Assembly: GCA_002919305.1 (NCBI GenBank) | Contig: PKFB01000022.1 | Span: 62,001-126,000 of the forward strand | Reading direction: 5' to 3' | Length of the DNA: 64,000 bases | From: Actinomycetales bacterium | GTDB taxonomy: Bacteria > Actinomycetota > Actinomycetes > Mycobacteriales > Micromonosporaceae | Part shown: piece by piece, positions 27,377-36,823 of the stretch | How positions within the stretch are numbered: the first letter of the stretch is position 1 | How the letters are laid out: the number at the start of each line of letters is the position of its first letter | The notes under the pieces: generated by a model | The model's input: only the letters and a program-made list of their open reading frames with translations | Databases searched by the model: none | What the model was told of the DNA's origin: nothing | Program-made: the position numbers and the translations under genes

Positions 27377-28219
27377 ATGCCCGAGTTGCCTGAGGTGGAG
27401 ACGGTCCGCGGTGGCCTGGAACGGTGGGTGGTAGGGCGTACCATCGCGCAGGTCGAGATCATGCATGCGCGTGCGGTCCGTCGTCACGCCGCCGGCATTG
27501 CACATTTCACGGCCGCGCTTTCGGGACGGACGGTGCTCGCCGCTCGCCGTCGGGGTAAGTTTCTGTGGCTTCCCCTGGACAACGGTGACGCCCTCGTGGC
27601 GCACCTGGGGATGTCCGGTCAACTGCTCTGTAAGCCGGCGTCCGCCCCCGTGGAACGACATCTGCGGGCACGGATGACGTTTACGGACGGTGGACTGGAG
27701 CTGCGTTATGTGGATCAGCGCATGTTCGGCGGCCTGTCGGTCTCTGCCGGTGGCGCTCAGTTACCGCCGGAGATCGCTCACATCGCCCCTGATCCGTTAG
27801 ATCCCGCATTCGACCCGGAGGCCTTTGTGGCGGCGGTACGACGTCGCCGCACCGCGATCAAACGCGCGCTTTTGGATCAGACCCTCATCTCCGGAATCGG
27901 CAACATCTACGCCGATGAAGCGTTGTGGCGATCGCAGCTGCACTGGTCCCACCCCACTGAGACTCTCAGCCGCGCGACGTTATTGACGTTGCTGGAACAC
28001 ATCCAGCAGGTGCTCACCGAGGCGATTAAGGAGGGTGGGACCTCGTTCGATGCTCTCTACGTAAATGTCAACGGTGAGAGCGGGTATTTCGCGGTCTCGC
28101 TGAACGTCTACGGGCGTGAAGGGTTGCCGTGCCGTCGCTGCGCTACACCGATCACGCGCGAGGCCTTCGCTAATCGCTCCTCATTCAGCTGTCCTACGTG
28201 TCAGCCTCGCCCACGGTAA
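27377..28219 (+). CDS. fpg: Formamidopyrimidine-DNA glycosylase
   Basis: Removes 8-oxo-guanine and formamidopyrimidines from DNA. The mature N-terminus [19 protein letters not shown] carries the catalytic proline and glutamate; the beta-strand lysine is in HLGMSGQLL..., followed by [18 protein letters not shown] and the C-terminal zinc finger (CRRC and CPTC pairs near residues 252-276). 280 residues is full length. A MutT1-like enzyme elsewhere in this window serves the same oxidised-guanine defence. Confidence 0.97.
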   Translation: MPELPEVETVRGGLERWVVGRTIAQVEIMHARAVRRHAAGIAHFTAALSGRTVLAARRRGKFLWLPLDNGDALVAHLGMSGQLLCKPASAPVERHLRARMTFTDGGLELRYVDQRMFGGLSVSAGGAQLPPEIAHIAPDPLDPAFDPEAFVAAVRRRRTAIKRALLDQTLISGIGNIYADEALWRSQLHWSHPTETLSRATLLTLLEHIQQVLTEAIKEGGTSFDALYVNVNGESGYFAVSLNVYGREGLPCRRCATPITREAFANRSSFSCPTCQPRPR

Positions 28220-28262
28220 GGGCGCTCCTGAGTAATAATCACGTATTACTCAGAAGCGCCCT
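28219..28262. terminator. Bidirectional hairpin between fpg and CAP gene
   Basis: A 19-position stem with one mismatch (28219-28237 with 28244-28262) around a 6-base loop; its left arm begins at the last base of the fpg stop codon. The upper stem is A/T-rich (GAGTAATA). It lies between convergent genes and should end both transcripts. Confidence 0.85.
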
Positions 28263-28300
28263 AGTGGAAACCGTAGGGGAATTGTCGTGAATCAGAGCGT

Positions 28301-29074
28301 TTACTCTCGGCCGAACATTTGTGTCCAATAGCGAGTTCCATCGCTAGAACTTGCTACTCCGACACCAATAGCCCGGGCAGAGCAGTTGAGGATATTGGCA
28401 CGGTGTCCCGGGCTGTTCATCCATGCATCCACGACGGCTTGCGCGGTGGGATAACCCATGGCGATGTTTTCACTCATCGCCGCCGGATACCCGGCCCGCT
28501 CAGCGCGCTCCCACGGGGTACTCCCGTCGCGCCCGGTGTGGTCCATGTATTCCCATCTGGCCATATCGGCGCTGTGGGCGCGTGCTGCCGCTCGCAGCCG
28601 TTCGTCAACTCGAACGGTGCCGCATCCTGCGTCCACGCGGATGTCGTTGACCAAGTCGACGACTTGATTTTCCAACGCGGTGTTTCCGGACGCGGGCGTC
28701 GTAGGAGTCGCAGGAGGAGCGGGGGGACGGGTAGTCCTCGGAGGGGTTGCAGGAGGTTCGGTTGGACGTCGGGCCTCTCTGTGTTCCGGGGGCCTTTCAT
28801 CCGGCTCCGTGCTTGTTCGTGGAGTAGCGCTCTCGGTCGGCGATTCCGACGGGGACGCCGGTGGCGTACTCGACGATGGGGTGATGCTCGGCTGTGGGCT
28901 GGGGGTCCTCCGTTCAGATCTGTCGGCGCGGTCATACACGCCGTCCCGCGATAATTCCACCCGGCTGGTGGATAATGGCGTCTGACCTGGGGCTTTAGGT
29001 AACACCCAGGTCGCCATGCTAATCGCGGCACATAATACGGACAGAAGCAGGATTCGAGTGCCGAATCTAGTCAC
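28301..29074 (-). CDS. Secreted CAP-domain (SCP/PR1-like) protein
   Basis: 257 residues: signal or anchor segment (about 6-25, ILLLSVLCAAISMATWVL), a long Pro/Thr/Ser-rich linker (about 35-130), then a CAP domain with VDLVNDIRVDAGC, AHSADMARWEYMDHTGRDGS, GYPAAMSENIAMGY and MNSPGHRANIL. Bacterial CAP proteins of this YkwD type are extracellular; their biochemical role is poorly known. GTG 29074 is preferred because GGAGGGAG sits nine bases upstream; GTG 29095 would place that ribosome site inside the coding region. Confidence 0.9.
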   Translation of the reverse strand: MTRFGTRILLLSVLCAAISMATWVLPKAPGQTPLSTSRVELSRDGVYDRADRSERRTPSPQPSITPSSSTPPASPSESPTESATPRTSTEPDERPPEHREARRPTEPPATPPRTTRPPAPPATPTTPASGNTALENQVVDLVNDIRVDAGCGTVRVDERLRAAARAHSADMARWEYMDHTGRDGSTPWERAERAGYPAAMSENIAMGYPTAQAVVDAWMNSPGHRANILNCSARAIGVGVASSSDGTRYWTQMFGRE

Positions 29075-29233
29075 GCGGCCGTGCTCCCTCCACACGTCGC
29101 AGCTAGTGAATCGACCTTCCTCGAACGCTGATCGGTGGAGACATTACGGACTGTCAATGGATTGAGCAACATCCCAGGAGGTCAGTCGCTCTCTGTCGAC
29201 CTTCCTGGTTCAGGGCGTGATATCTGAGGGTCG

Positions 29234-29239
29234 TATGCT
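29234..29239 (+). promoter_or_regulatory. -10 box TATGCT of acyP
   Basis: TATGCT ends 6 bases before GTG 29246 with no ribosome site, again fitting a leaderless transcript. Confidence 0.5.
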
Positions 29240-29245
29240 GCGGGT

Positions 29246-29536
29246 GTGACGAGCGCGGAGGGAGAACACATCCGACTAGTGGCCTGGATACAGGGGCGAG
29301 TGCAAGGAGTCGGGTTCCGGCGATGGACTCAAACCAGAGCACGGGAGTTGGAGTTGGTGGGATGGGCGCGCAATCTCGCCGACGGCAGGGTGGAAGTTGT
29401 GGCTGAAGGGAAGCGTTCTCGTTGTGAGGCGCTCTTAGGGCACTTGCGTGGTTCGCAGACCCCTGGGCGGGTAACCGGAGTGGTTAACTGGTTCGAGAGT
29501 CCACAGGGTGACCTGGAGGGTTTCGTTACTCGATGA
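29246..29536 (+). CDS. acyP: Acylphosphatase
   Basis: 96-residue enzyme hydrolysing acyl phosphates. The catalytic pair is visible: Arg25 in GRVQGVGFRRW and Asn43 in GWARNLADGRVEVVAEG. Its position between fpg and smc is conserved in actinobacteria. It starts at GTG 29246. Confidence 0.95.
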   Translation: MTSAEGEHIRLVAWIQGRVQGVGFRRWTQTRARELELVGWARNLADGRVEVVAEGKRSRCEALLGHLRGSQTPGRVTGVVNWFESPQGDLEGFVTR

Positions 29537-29717
29537 CCCACTTCTCCAAATGTCCGGGGTCCCATTAGTTGAGTCGACTAGACTCATGTCATGCTTGACG
29601 TTGAGGCCGGGGCAGCGGAGGATAGGGTCGTCGCCATATCCGCACCTAACCGTGCCCGTAGAATCGGGGTGCGCGTTTTGGCCGGCCACCCCGGCGACGC
29701 ATTCGCAAGGAGAAGCC

Positions 29718-29912
29718 ATGGCAAAGGCCCTCTACGGCCACGTCGGCAGCGCGCCAGACCGGCGACTGATCGACGAGCTAACCCGACTGCGCGCCACGGT
29801 GCGGGCCTTGGAGTTCGAGATTGCTCGTCTTCGGGCCGAGAACGATCGACTTACTGCGGCGGTGTCGTCTCAGGACGACTTGCTGCGCGTCGACGAGCCG
29901 GCGCTCACCTGA
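29718..29912 (+). CDS. Small coiled-coil protein upstream of smc
   Basis: 64 residues: MAKALYGHVGSAPDRRLIDE, then a helix-forming heptad stretch (LTRLRATVRALEFEIARLRA and ENDRLTAAV). ATG 29718 is well supported by AAGGAG at 29707-29712, and a perfect hairpin terminator follows. No enzymatic motif is present. I recall similar small proteins upstream of smc in related genomes but no assigned function; it may dimerise through its coiled coil. Confidence 0.8.
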   Translation: MAKALYGHVGSAPDRRLIDELTRLRATVRALEFEIARLRAENDRLTAAVSSQDDLLRVDEPALT

Positions 29913-29942
29913 GCTTTTCGCACCTGGCACGCCAACCAACCC

Positions 29943-29970
29943 GCGCGCCGACAGCATCTTGTCGGCGCGC
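29943..29970 (+). terminator. Intrinsic-type hairpin after coiled-coil gene
   Basis: Perfect 11-base-pair stem GCGCGCCGACA/TGTCGGCGCGC with a 6-base loop, 31 bases after the stop, followed by the moderately T-rich ATCGCTCTTCG. It separates the small gene from smc. Confidence 0.8.
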
Positions 29971-30220
29971 ATCGCTCTTCGTGATCCGCCTTTCGGAGTG
30001 ATTTTCTCCTTTTGAGGAAACGACTCTTCTGGCTTTCTGGCTTCTCCGACGACCGTCGTTAAGGTTTCCGCACCCGTTCTAGGCCTTCGCCAATGCGTCA
30101 TCCACCCTCGCTCTCTGTGAGAACACTGAGAGAAGTCGGGGTTCTTGGTCGCCGATGCCGCTGTCCCGCGTACCCTCACCGAGATGGCGCTCTCCATATG
30201 CTTGCGCTGCGTGACATAGC

Positions 30221-30237
30221 GGGGAGGTAACCTCCCC
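30221..30237. promoter_or_regulatory. Perfect dyad GGGGAGGT-A-ACCTCCCC before smc
   Basis: Eight-base arms separated by one base, 95 bases upstream of the smc start. The single-base centre rules out an RNA hairpin with a normal loop, so a dimeric DNA-binding site is the likelier reading. The rest of the 29971-30331 gap shows no gene and no clear promoter. Confidence 0.45.
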
Positions 30238-30331
30238 TGGTGGGTAACCGATCGTCGGCACCGTGCGAGGTGAGCGGCGTTGGATACCCACGGTGAGGGA
30301 ATAACCGTCAGTTACGACCTTCCGGAGACCC

Positions 30332-33300
30332 GTGCACCTGAAGAGCCTGACGTTGAAGGGTTTCAAATCCTTCGCGTCCACGACCACGTTGAAGTTCGAA
30401 CCGGGCATCACCTGTGTCGTCGGGCCCAACGGTTCGGGCAAGTCCAATGTCGTGGACGCCATCGCGTGGGTGCTCGGCGAGCAGGGAGCCAAGTCACTGC
30501 GCGGTGGCAAGATGGAGGACGTCATTTTCGCCGGTACCTCCACGAGGCCTCCGCTGGGACGGGCCGAGGTCACGCTCACAATCGACAACAGCGACGGCGC
30601 CCTCCCCATCGAGTACACCGAGGTCTCCATCACGCGCCGGCTCTTCCGGACCGGTGACAGTGAGTACGAGATCAACGGCAACCCGTGCCGACTTCTCGAC
30701 ATCCAAGAGCTGCTGTCCGACTCCGGTATCGGGCGTGAGATGCACGTCATCGTGGGCCAGGGGCAGCTCGACACGGTGCTGCACGCCAAGCCGGAGGAGC
30801 GGCGCGCATTCATCGAGGAAGCGGCGGGCGTCCTGAAGCATCGCAAACGCAAGGAGAAGGCCCTCCGCAAGCTGGAGGCGATGCAGGCCAACCTGACCCG
30901 GTTGACCGATCTGACCGCGGAGCTGCGGCGACAACTCAAACCACTGGGCAAACAGGCGGAGATCGCCCGCCGCGCCGCCACCATCCAAGCCGACCTGCGT
31001 GACGCTAAGCTCCGGCTGCTCGCTGATGACCTGGCCACCCTCAAGGAAACGCTTCAACGCGACGCAGCCGATGAGGAGGCGCTGCGGGTACGCCGGGAGC
31101 GGGTGGAGACCGAGTACACCGAGGCGCAGCAGCGCCTCGCGGAACTGGAGCAGGCCCTCGCGATCGATGCTCCGGTGCTGGCCCGTGCCCAAGAGACCTG
31201 GTACCGGCTCTCCGCGTTGGAGGAGCGGCTCCGCTCCACCGAGCAGCTGGCCGCGGAGCGACTGCGGTTTTTGTCCCAGGCCGATGAGAGCGAGCGCGTG
31301 GGGCGTGACCCCGAGCAGCTGGAACGGGAAGCAGAAGCGGTCCGGGAGCAGGAGGCCGAGCTCCGGGAAGCCCTTGAAGCCGACCAGGTCCGGCTGGCGG
31401 AGTGGGTGGAACGACGCCAGCAACTGGAGCGGGACCTCAAAGAGGCCGAGCGGGCCCTGGTCGCGGCCGTGAAAGCGGCCGCGGATCGGCGGGAAGGATT
31501 GGCCAAACTCGCCGGTCAAGTCAACGCGCTGCGTACCCGGGCGGCTGCGGCGCAAGACGAAATCGCGCGGTTGACCAGTGCATTGGCCGACGCGCGGGAA
31601 CGCGCGGAGCGCGCCATCGCCGAGCGGGATGCGGCGCAGGCCGACTCCGACAGCCACGACCAGGGGGACGCCGAACTCGAGGCCCAGCACACCGCCGCTC
31701 GTCAGGCCCACGAAGCGGCGGCCGCGCGGGTCCGGGAGCTGTCGGAGGCGGAGCGCGCGGCCGAGCGGGCCGTCTCCGAATGGAACGCCCGGCATGAAGC
31801 CCTCGCGATGGGGCTGACGCGTAAAGACGGAGCGGGGGCGCTGCTGGCGGCCAGCGACGGGGCGCCTCGCGTCCTCGGAAGCGTCGCGGCATTGCTGACG
31901 GTGGAACCTGGGTACGAGGCCGCGGTGGCGGTCGCTTTGGGGACGCTGGCCGACGCGGTGGCCACCGAATCCCTGGATGACGCCCTCGACGCGGTGCGCT
32001 GGTTGAAGAGCAAAGATGAGGGGCGCGCCAGCTTCCTGGTCGGTGGTGGCCTCAAGGGCGACGGATTCACCGGTGCCGCGTCAGACCGACCCGTGCTCCC
32101 CGAAGAGGCACGGTGGGCCAGCGACGTGGTCAAGGCGCCGGACATCCTGCACCAGGCGGTCAGCGCCGTTCTGGACCGGATCGCCGTGGTCCCCGACCTG
32201 GACACCGCCCAGCGGTTGGTGACGGCGTACCCGGGGATCCGCGCGGTAACCATGGACGGCGATCTGGTGGGTCCCGGGCACGCGGCGGGTGGTTCGACCA
32301 AGGCGCCTAGTGTCATTGAGATCCAGGCCGCGGTTGATGAGGCACGGGAACGCCGGGCCGAGGCCGAGCAGCGGCTGGAACACCTGCGTACCCAACTGGA
32401 GGAGGCCCGGGAGGACGCCGCCCAGTGCAAGGAGCGGGTGGCCCAGACGGCAACCGCGCTCCGGGAGGCTGAAAAACGGCGACACGCCGCCTCCCGACGG
32501 CTCGCTGAATTGGCCGGTATCGCCCGCTCCATGGAAGAGGAGGTGCGGCGGCTGGAGCAGGCCCGAGTCCGGGCGGAGCAAGCCCGGGACGCCGACCTGG
32601 CGGGCCTGGCCGAACTTGAGGAGCGGCTCCGGTTGGCCGAGGCCGTACCGGTAGAGGAGGAGCCCTCCACAGCTGAACGTGACGAGTTGGCGGCACAGGT
32701 CGCCCACGTGCGTCAGCAGGAGATGGAGACCCGCCTGGCGGTCCGCACCAGCGAGGAGCGGGTACGTGCCCTCGCGGGTCGCGCGGACGCGCTGGAGCGG
32801 CAGGCGCGGCAGGAACGGATCGCGCGGGAGCAAGCGGCGGCGCGGCGCCTGAGGCGGCAGCGGGGAGCCAGGATCGCCGGAGCGGTCCGGGACGCCGCCC
32901 GGCAGGCTTTGGAGCGGATCGCCGCATCCCTGGAGCAGGCCGCCGCGGAACGCGACGCGATCGCCCAACGACGGGCGGTCTACGAGGCCGAAATCGCTAC
33001 GGTGCGCCGGCAGGTTCAGGAGTACGCCAAGGAACTGGAGCGGCTCACCGATGCGATGCACCGTGACGAGGTGGCCCGTGCCGAGCAGCGGATGCGAATC
33101 GAGCAGCTAGAGACCAAGGCCGTCGAGGAGTTCGGGATCGACCCCGAGACCCTGCTGGCTGAATACGGGCCAGACCAACCGGTGCCCCCCTCGAGCGCCG
33201 AGCTGAAAGCCGCCGAGGAAGCCGGGAATCCGCCGCCGGAGCCGGTCCCCTTTGATCGAGCCATGCTGGAGAAGCGGGCCGCCCGGGGTGAGCGTGAGCT

Positions 33301-33913
33301 GGCGCTGCTCGGTCGGGTCAACCCGTTGGCGTTGGAAGAGTACGCCGCTTTGGAGGAGCGTTATCGGTTCCTGTCCGAGCAACTGGAGGACCTGAAGCGG
33401 ACCCGCAAGGACCTGCTGACCGTCGTCAAGGAGGTCGACGACCGGATCCTGCAGGTGTTCGCCAGCGCCTTCGAGGACACGGCGCGAGAGTTCGAGGTCG
33501 TGTTCTCCACCTTGTTCCCGGGCGGTGAAGGGCGACTCGTTCTGACCGATCCGGACAACCTGCTGACAACGGGTGTGGAGGTGGAGGCCAGGCCACCGAA
33601 TAAGAAGGTCAAGCGGCTGTCCCTGCTGTCCGGTGGGGAGCGCTCCCTGACCGCTATCGCGCTGTTGTGCGCGATTTTCCGGGCCCGTCCCAGCCCGTTC
33701 TACCTGATGGACGAGGTGGAGGCGGCGCTCGATGACGTCAACCTCGGGCGGCTGCTGGAGCTGATGCGGCTGCTGCAGAGCACCAGCCAGCTGATCATCA
33801 TCACCCACCAGAAACGCACCATGGAGATCGCCGATGCTCTTTATGGAGTGAGCATGCGAGGTGGTGTGTCCCACGTGATTAGCCAGCGGTTGCGGGACAG
33901 GGAGAACACGTAG
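30332..33913 (+). CDS. smc: Chromosome segregation protein SMC
   Basis: 1193-residue condensin ATPase. Walker A GPNGSGKS is at residues 31-38, a coiled-coil arm follows to about 500, the hinge domain spans about 505-655 (VLGSVAALLTVEPGYEAAVA to VGPGHAAGG), then the returning coiled coil, the ABC signature LSGGERSLTAIALL near 1100 and Walker B PFYLMDEVEAALDD near 1124. It starts at GTG 30332 directly at MHLKSLTLKGFKSFA. A HAD hydrolase starts the base after the stop codon and ftsY follows, so an operon is likely. The scpA and scpB partners are not in this window. Confidence 0.98.
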   Translation: MHLKSLTLKGFKSFASTTTLKFEPGITCVVGPNGSGKSNVVDAIAWVLGEQGAKSLRGGKMEDVIFAGTSTRPPLGRAEVTLTIDNSDGALPIEYTEVSITRRLFRTGDSEYEINGNPCRLLDIQELLSDSGIGREMHVIVGQGQLDTVLHAKPEERRAFIEEAAGVLKHRKRKEKALRKLEAMQANLTRLTDLTAELRRQLKPLGKQAEIARRAATIQADLRDAKLRLLADDLATLKETLQRDAADEEALRVRRERVETEYTEAQQRLAELEQALAIDAPVLARAQETWYRLSALEERLRSTEQLAAERLRFLSQADESERVGRDPEQLEREAEAVREQEAELREALEADQVRLAEWVERRQQLERDLKEAERALVAAVKAAADRREGLAKLAGQVNALRTRAAAAQDEIARLTSALADARERAERAIAERDAAQADSDSHDQGDAELEAQHTAARQAHEAAAARVRELSEAERAAERAVSEWNARHEALAMGLTRKDGAGALLAASDGAPRVLGSVAALLTVEPGYEAAVAVALGTLADAVATESLDDALDAVRWLKSKDEGRASFLVGGGLKGDGFTGAASDRPVLPEEARWASDVVKAPDILHQAVSAVLDRIAVVPDLDTAQRLVTAYPGIRAVTMDGDLVGPGHAAGGSTKAPSVIEIQAAVDEARERRAEAEQRLEHLRTQLEEAREDAAQCKERVAQTATALREAEKRRHAASRRLAELAGIARSMEEEVRRLEQARVRAEQARDADLAGLAELEERLRLAEAVPVEEEPSTAERDELAAQVAHVRQQEMETRLAVRTSEERVRALAGRADALERQARQERIAREQAAARRLRRQRGARIAGAVRDAARQALERIAASLEQAAAERDAIAQRRAVYEAEIATVRRQVQEYAKELERLTDAMHRDEVARAEQRMRIEQLETKAVEEFGIDPETLLAEYGPDQPVPPSSAELKAAEEAGNPPPEPVPFDRAMLEKRAARGERELALLGRVNPLALEEYAALEERYRFLSEQLEDLKRTRKDLLTVVKEVDDRILQVFASAFEDTAREFEVVFSTLFPGGEGRLVLTDPDNLLTTGVEVEARPPNKKVKRLSLLSGGERSLTAIALLCAIFRARPSPFYLMDEVEAALDDVNLGRLLELMRLLQSTSQLIIITHQKRTMEIADALYGVSMRGGVSHVISQRLRDRENT

Positions 33914-34555
33914 ATGGCCACCGGGAGCGCCAGGGAAACCTGCCAGGCGTTGCTGATTGATCTTGACGGGGTGGTGCGGATCTTCGACCCCACGGTGAGT
34001 CAGGGGGTGGAGGAACGCTACGGCCTACCTCAGGGCATCTTGACGAAGGTTGCCTTTGAGCCGATGCGGTTGAGGCCCGCCATCACCGGACAGATAAGTC
34101 ACGACGAGTGGATGGCAGAGGTAGCTCGGGAGATCGGGCGTTCTCTCGACGATGAAGCACGGGCTCAGGCAGCGGTACAGGAGTGGAACACCTACCGCGG
34201 GCAGGTCGATCAGGCAGTGCTCGATTTCGTCCGCGAGGTACGCCGGGCCGGGATTCGGGTCGGGCTGGCGACCAATGCGACCGACTGGTTGGAGGCTGAT
34301 CTCGAGCGATTAGGGTTGGTCGGGGAGTTCGACGCGGTGATCAACTCATCGGTGGTGGGCTACATCAAACCCTCCAGGGACTTCTTCCGGGCTGCCTGCC
34401 TCGCGGTCCAAGCGGAGCCGAAGGTCACCCTTTTTGTGGACGATACCGACCGTAATGTCCTGGGGGCGCGGGCGGCGGATCTGTCGGCGTACCGGTATAA
34501 CGGCCCGGAGGACTTCCGTTACTTGCGGGCCGTACTCGGGTTACGCGCCGCCTGA
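33914..34555 (+). CDS. HAD-superfamily hydrolase
   Basis: 213 residues. The nucleophile motif is LLIDLDGVV with Asp16/Asp18, motif II is GLATNATDW, the lysine motif YIKPSRDFF and motif IV FVDDTDRNVLGARAAD. All catalytic positions are present, with a helical cap between motifs I and II, as in haloacid dehalogenase/phosphoglycolate-phosphatase relatives. The substrate is unknown. It begins immediately after the smc stop, so it is translationally linked to smc. Confidence 0.9.
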   Translation: MATGSARETCQALLIDLDGVVRIFDPTVSQGVEERYGLPQGILTKVAFEPMRLRPAITGQISHDEWMAEVAREIGRSLDDEARAQAAVQEWNTYRGQVDQAVLDFVREVRRAGIRVGLATNATDWLEADLERLGLVGEFDAVINSSVVGYIKPSRDFFRAACLAVQAEPKVTLFVDDTDRNVLGARAADLSAYRYNGPEDFRYLRAVLGLRAA

Positions 34556-34663
34556 GCAAGTGCACCAGGGAGCGTCCAGATCGACCGGTAACGGGTGAAG
34601 CACACCACGGTCAAGGGTGATGTACTCGTCGCCCCCGTGAGGGCTCATGGAAGGATTCCCACT

Positions 34664-35860
34664 ATGGAGTACGGGCTCATTCTCCTGATCGTGGCCGTCA
34701 TCGCTTTGGTGAGCGGCGGGGTGGCGTTCCTGGCGCCCCGATGGCGTCGCGGTGACTCACGGGGCGGCGCGACCTCGACCCTGGAGCGGCCAGAGACGGA
34801 GCGGGCCACTCCGCCGGCGGCGGTGGTTGCGCCGCCACCTCCCCCCGCGGCCGTGCGGGCTCCCGAGACGCCGGTCGAGGCGCCCCCCAAGGAGCCGCCG
34901 ACGGAGGCCCCACCGGTTCGGGAGGCCCCGGAGCCTACAGCGGGGCGACTGGTGCGGCTGCGTGCCAGACTCGCTCGTTCTCAGAACGCGTTGGGGCGCG
35001 GGCTCCTCGCCCTGCTGTCCCGGGACCACCTCGACGATGAGGTCTGGGAGGAGATCGAGGAGACGCTCCTGACCGCTGACGTCGGCCTGGAAGCGACCAT
35101 GGCCATCGTGGAGCGGTTGCGGGAACGCACTAGGGTTCTGGGCACCCGGACACCCGCTGAGGTACGCGCTCTGCTGGCCGAGGAATTGGTCACGGCGCTT
35201 GACCCCAGCATGGACCGCTCCCTGCGTACCTTGCCCCAGGAGGGCAAGCCAGCCGTGGTGTTGGTGGTTGGGGTGAATGGATCAGGCAAGACCACCACCT
35301 GCGGAAAGATCGCCAGGGTCTTGGTCGCTGACGGACGCAGCGTGCTGCTGGGAGCCGCCGACACCTTCCGGGCGGCCGCCACGGAGCAGCTGACGACCTG
35401 GGCGGAGCGGGTCGGCGCCCAGGTGGTTCGGGGACGGGAAGGACAAGATCCTGCCAGTGTCGCCTTCGACGCCGTGGCTAAAGGGGTGGAACTGGGAGTA
35501 GACACTGTTGTCATCGACACGGCGGGCCGGCTCCAGAACAAAGTTGGCCTGATGGATGAGTTGGGCAAGGTAAAGCGGGTGGCTGAGCGGCATGGCAAGG
35601 TCGATGAGACCTTGCTGGTTTTGGACGCCACGACCGGACAGAACGGGCTGGAGCAGGCGCGGGTGTTCACCGAGGTGGTCGACGTGACCGGAGTGGTGCT
35701 AACCAAGCTCGACGGCACCGCTAAGGGGGGCATCGTGATCGCGGTGCAGCAGAAACTGGGAATACCGGTAAAGCTGGTCGGACTCGGGGAAGGGCCGGAT
35801 GATCTGGCCCCGTTCGATCCAGTGCAGTTCGCCGATGCGCTCGTCGGTGAATCCGCCTGA
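34664..35860 (+). CDS. ftsY: Signal recognition particle receptor FtsY
   Basis: 398 residues. An N-terminal transmembrane helix (about 4-25, LILLIVAVIALVSGGVAFLA) as in other actinobacterial FtsY is followed by a Pro/Glu-rich linker and the NG GTPase domain from about 95: VGVNGSGKTTTCGKIARVL, DTFRAAATEQL, DTAGRLQNK and TKLDGTAKGG. ATG 34664 has AAGGA eight bases upstream; an earlier in-frame GTG at 34595 is less likely. It partners Ffh, encoded at 45.3 kb. Confidence 0.97.
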   Translation: MEYGLILLIVAVIALVSGGVAFLAPRWRRGDSRGGATSTLERPETERATPPAAVVAPPPPPAAVRAPETPVEAPPKEPPTEAPPVREAPEPTAGRLVRLRARLARSQNALGRGLLALLSRDHLDDEVWEEIEETLLTADVGLEATMAIVERLRERTRVLGTRTPAEVRALLAEELVTALDPSMDRSLRTLPQEGKPAVVLVVGVNGSGKTTTCGKIARVLVADGRSVLLGAADTFRAAATEQLTTWAERVGAQVVRGREGQDPASVAFDAVAKGVELGVDTVVIDTAGRLQNKVGLMDELGKVKRVAERHGKVDETLLVLDATTGQNGLEQARVFTEVVDVTGVVLTKLDGTAKGGIVIAVQQKLGIPVKLVGLGEGPDDLAPFDPVQFADALVGESA

Positions 35861-35887
35861 CGATCGCTGAGCTGTACAGGATGTCAG

Positions 35888-36676
35888 GTGACACAGCAAG
35901 AGATTCCGCTCCACGGCGGTAACATCAACAAGGTTGTCCGGATTGGTGACACTGTCCGGCGAAATGTCGGACCGTGGACGCCAGCTGTTCACTCCCTGCT
36001 GAGGCATTTGGAGCGTGTGGGTTTCACCGGCGCGCCTCGAGCTTTGGGGATCGACGATCAAGGCCGTGAGGTGCTCTCCTACCTAGAGGGGGAGTGCGGC
36101 GAGTACCCGTTGGCGCCTCACTGGACCACCGACGAGGCCTTGGTGACCGTCGCCAAGATGCTGCGGATGTTCCATGACGCCCAGTACGGATTCCGCCCCC
36201 CGCCAGGAGCGGTATGGCGTTCACTCGGACCACCACCACCCGATACCGAAGTCATTTGCCACCATGACGCGGCGCCTCACAACGTGATCTGGCGACCGGA
36301 CGGCACCCTGGCCCTGATCGATTTCGACCTGGCCAGCCCGGGCGCTCGCATCTATGACGTCGCGTATGCGGCATGGACCTGGGTACCGCTGTTCTCGGAC
36401 CGGGATTCGATCACTCTCGGCTGGAAACGCCCCGACCGGCCCCGCCGGTTACGGTTGTTCGCTGATGCGTATGGATTGACGCCACGCGACAGGCTGCGAC
36501 TGGTACGCGTCATTCGTAAACGCATCATCGATCACGTGGAGGGGATCCGCCGGATGGCGGCTGCCGGGGACCCCGCGTTCATGCGTCTCGTCCATAAAGG
36601 TCATCTCCGGCGGCCGATGCGGGATCTACGCCTCATTGACCACGAACGTCACGTGTTGGAGTACGCGCTTCGATAA
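35888..36676 (+). CDS. Aminoglycoside-phosphotransferase-fold kinase, substrate unknown
   Basis: 262 residues with the kinase-like catalytic core: CHHDAAPHNVIWR (Brenner motif HDxxxxN) near residue 120, then ALIDFDLASPGARIYDVAYA with the metal-binding aspartate. The N-terminal lobe is short (GNINKVVRIGDTVRRNVGPW), typical of the APH branch of small-molecule kinases rather than of protein kinases. Similar proteins are often labelled resistance enzymes, but many act on choline, homoserine or sugars, so I do not assign resistance. It is 27 bases after ftsY with AGGA upstream of GTG 35888. Not normally expected between ftsY and amtB. Confidence 0.8.
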   Translation: MTQQEIPLHGGNINKVVRIGDTVRRNVGPWTPAVHSLLRHLERVGFTGAPRALGIDDQGREVLSYLEGECGEYPLAPHWTTDEALVTVAKMLRMFHDAQYGFRPPPGAVWRSLGPPPPDTEVICHHDAAPHNVIWRPDGTLALIDFDLASPGARIYDVAYAAWTWVPLFSDRDSITLGWKRPDRPRRLRLFADAYGLTPRDRLRLVRVIRKRIIDHVEGIRRMAAAGDPAFMRLVHKGHLRRPMRDLRLIDHERHVLEYALR

Positions 36677-36823
36677 CGGATGGCGTGGTTGTCGTCGTTT
36701 GCCCACATCGAGTGGTGAGTTGGCGGCCGGGGCGACCCTCGACACTATCGCGATCTTGAAGCAATCGCGTCCGGAAAAAGCGATTGAGCAGTGTCGATCA
36801 GTGAGCTTCGGCACACTGCCGGT

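Noticed and set aside
29591-30001. 136-codon open frame covering the small coiled-coil gene in another frame
   Set aside because: The overlapping 64-residue frame has a strong ribosome site and a coherent coiled-coil sequence; this one does not.
30494-31795. 433-codon minus-strand open frame inside smc
   Set aside because: Mirror of the SMC coiled coil; no independent signals.
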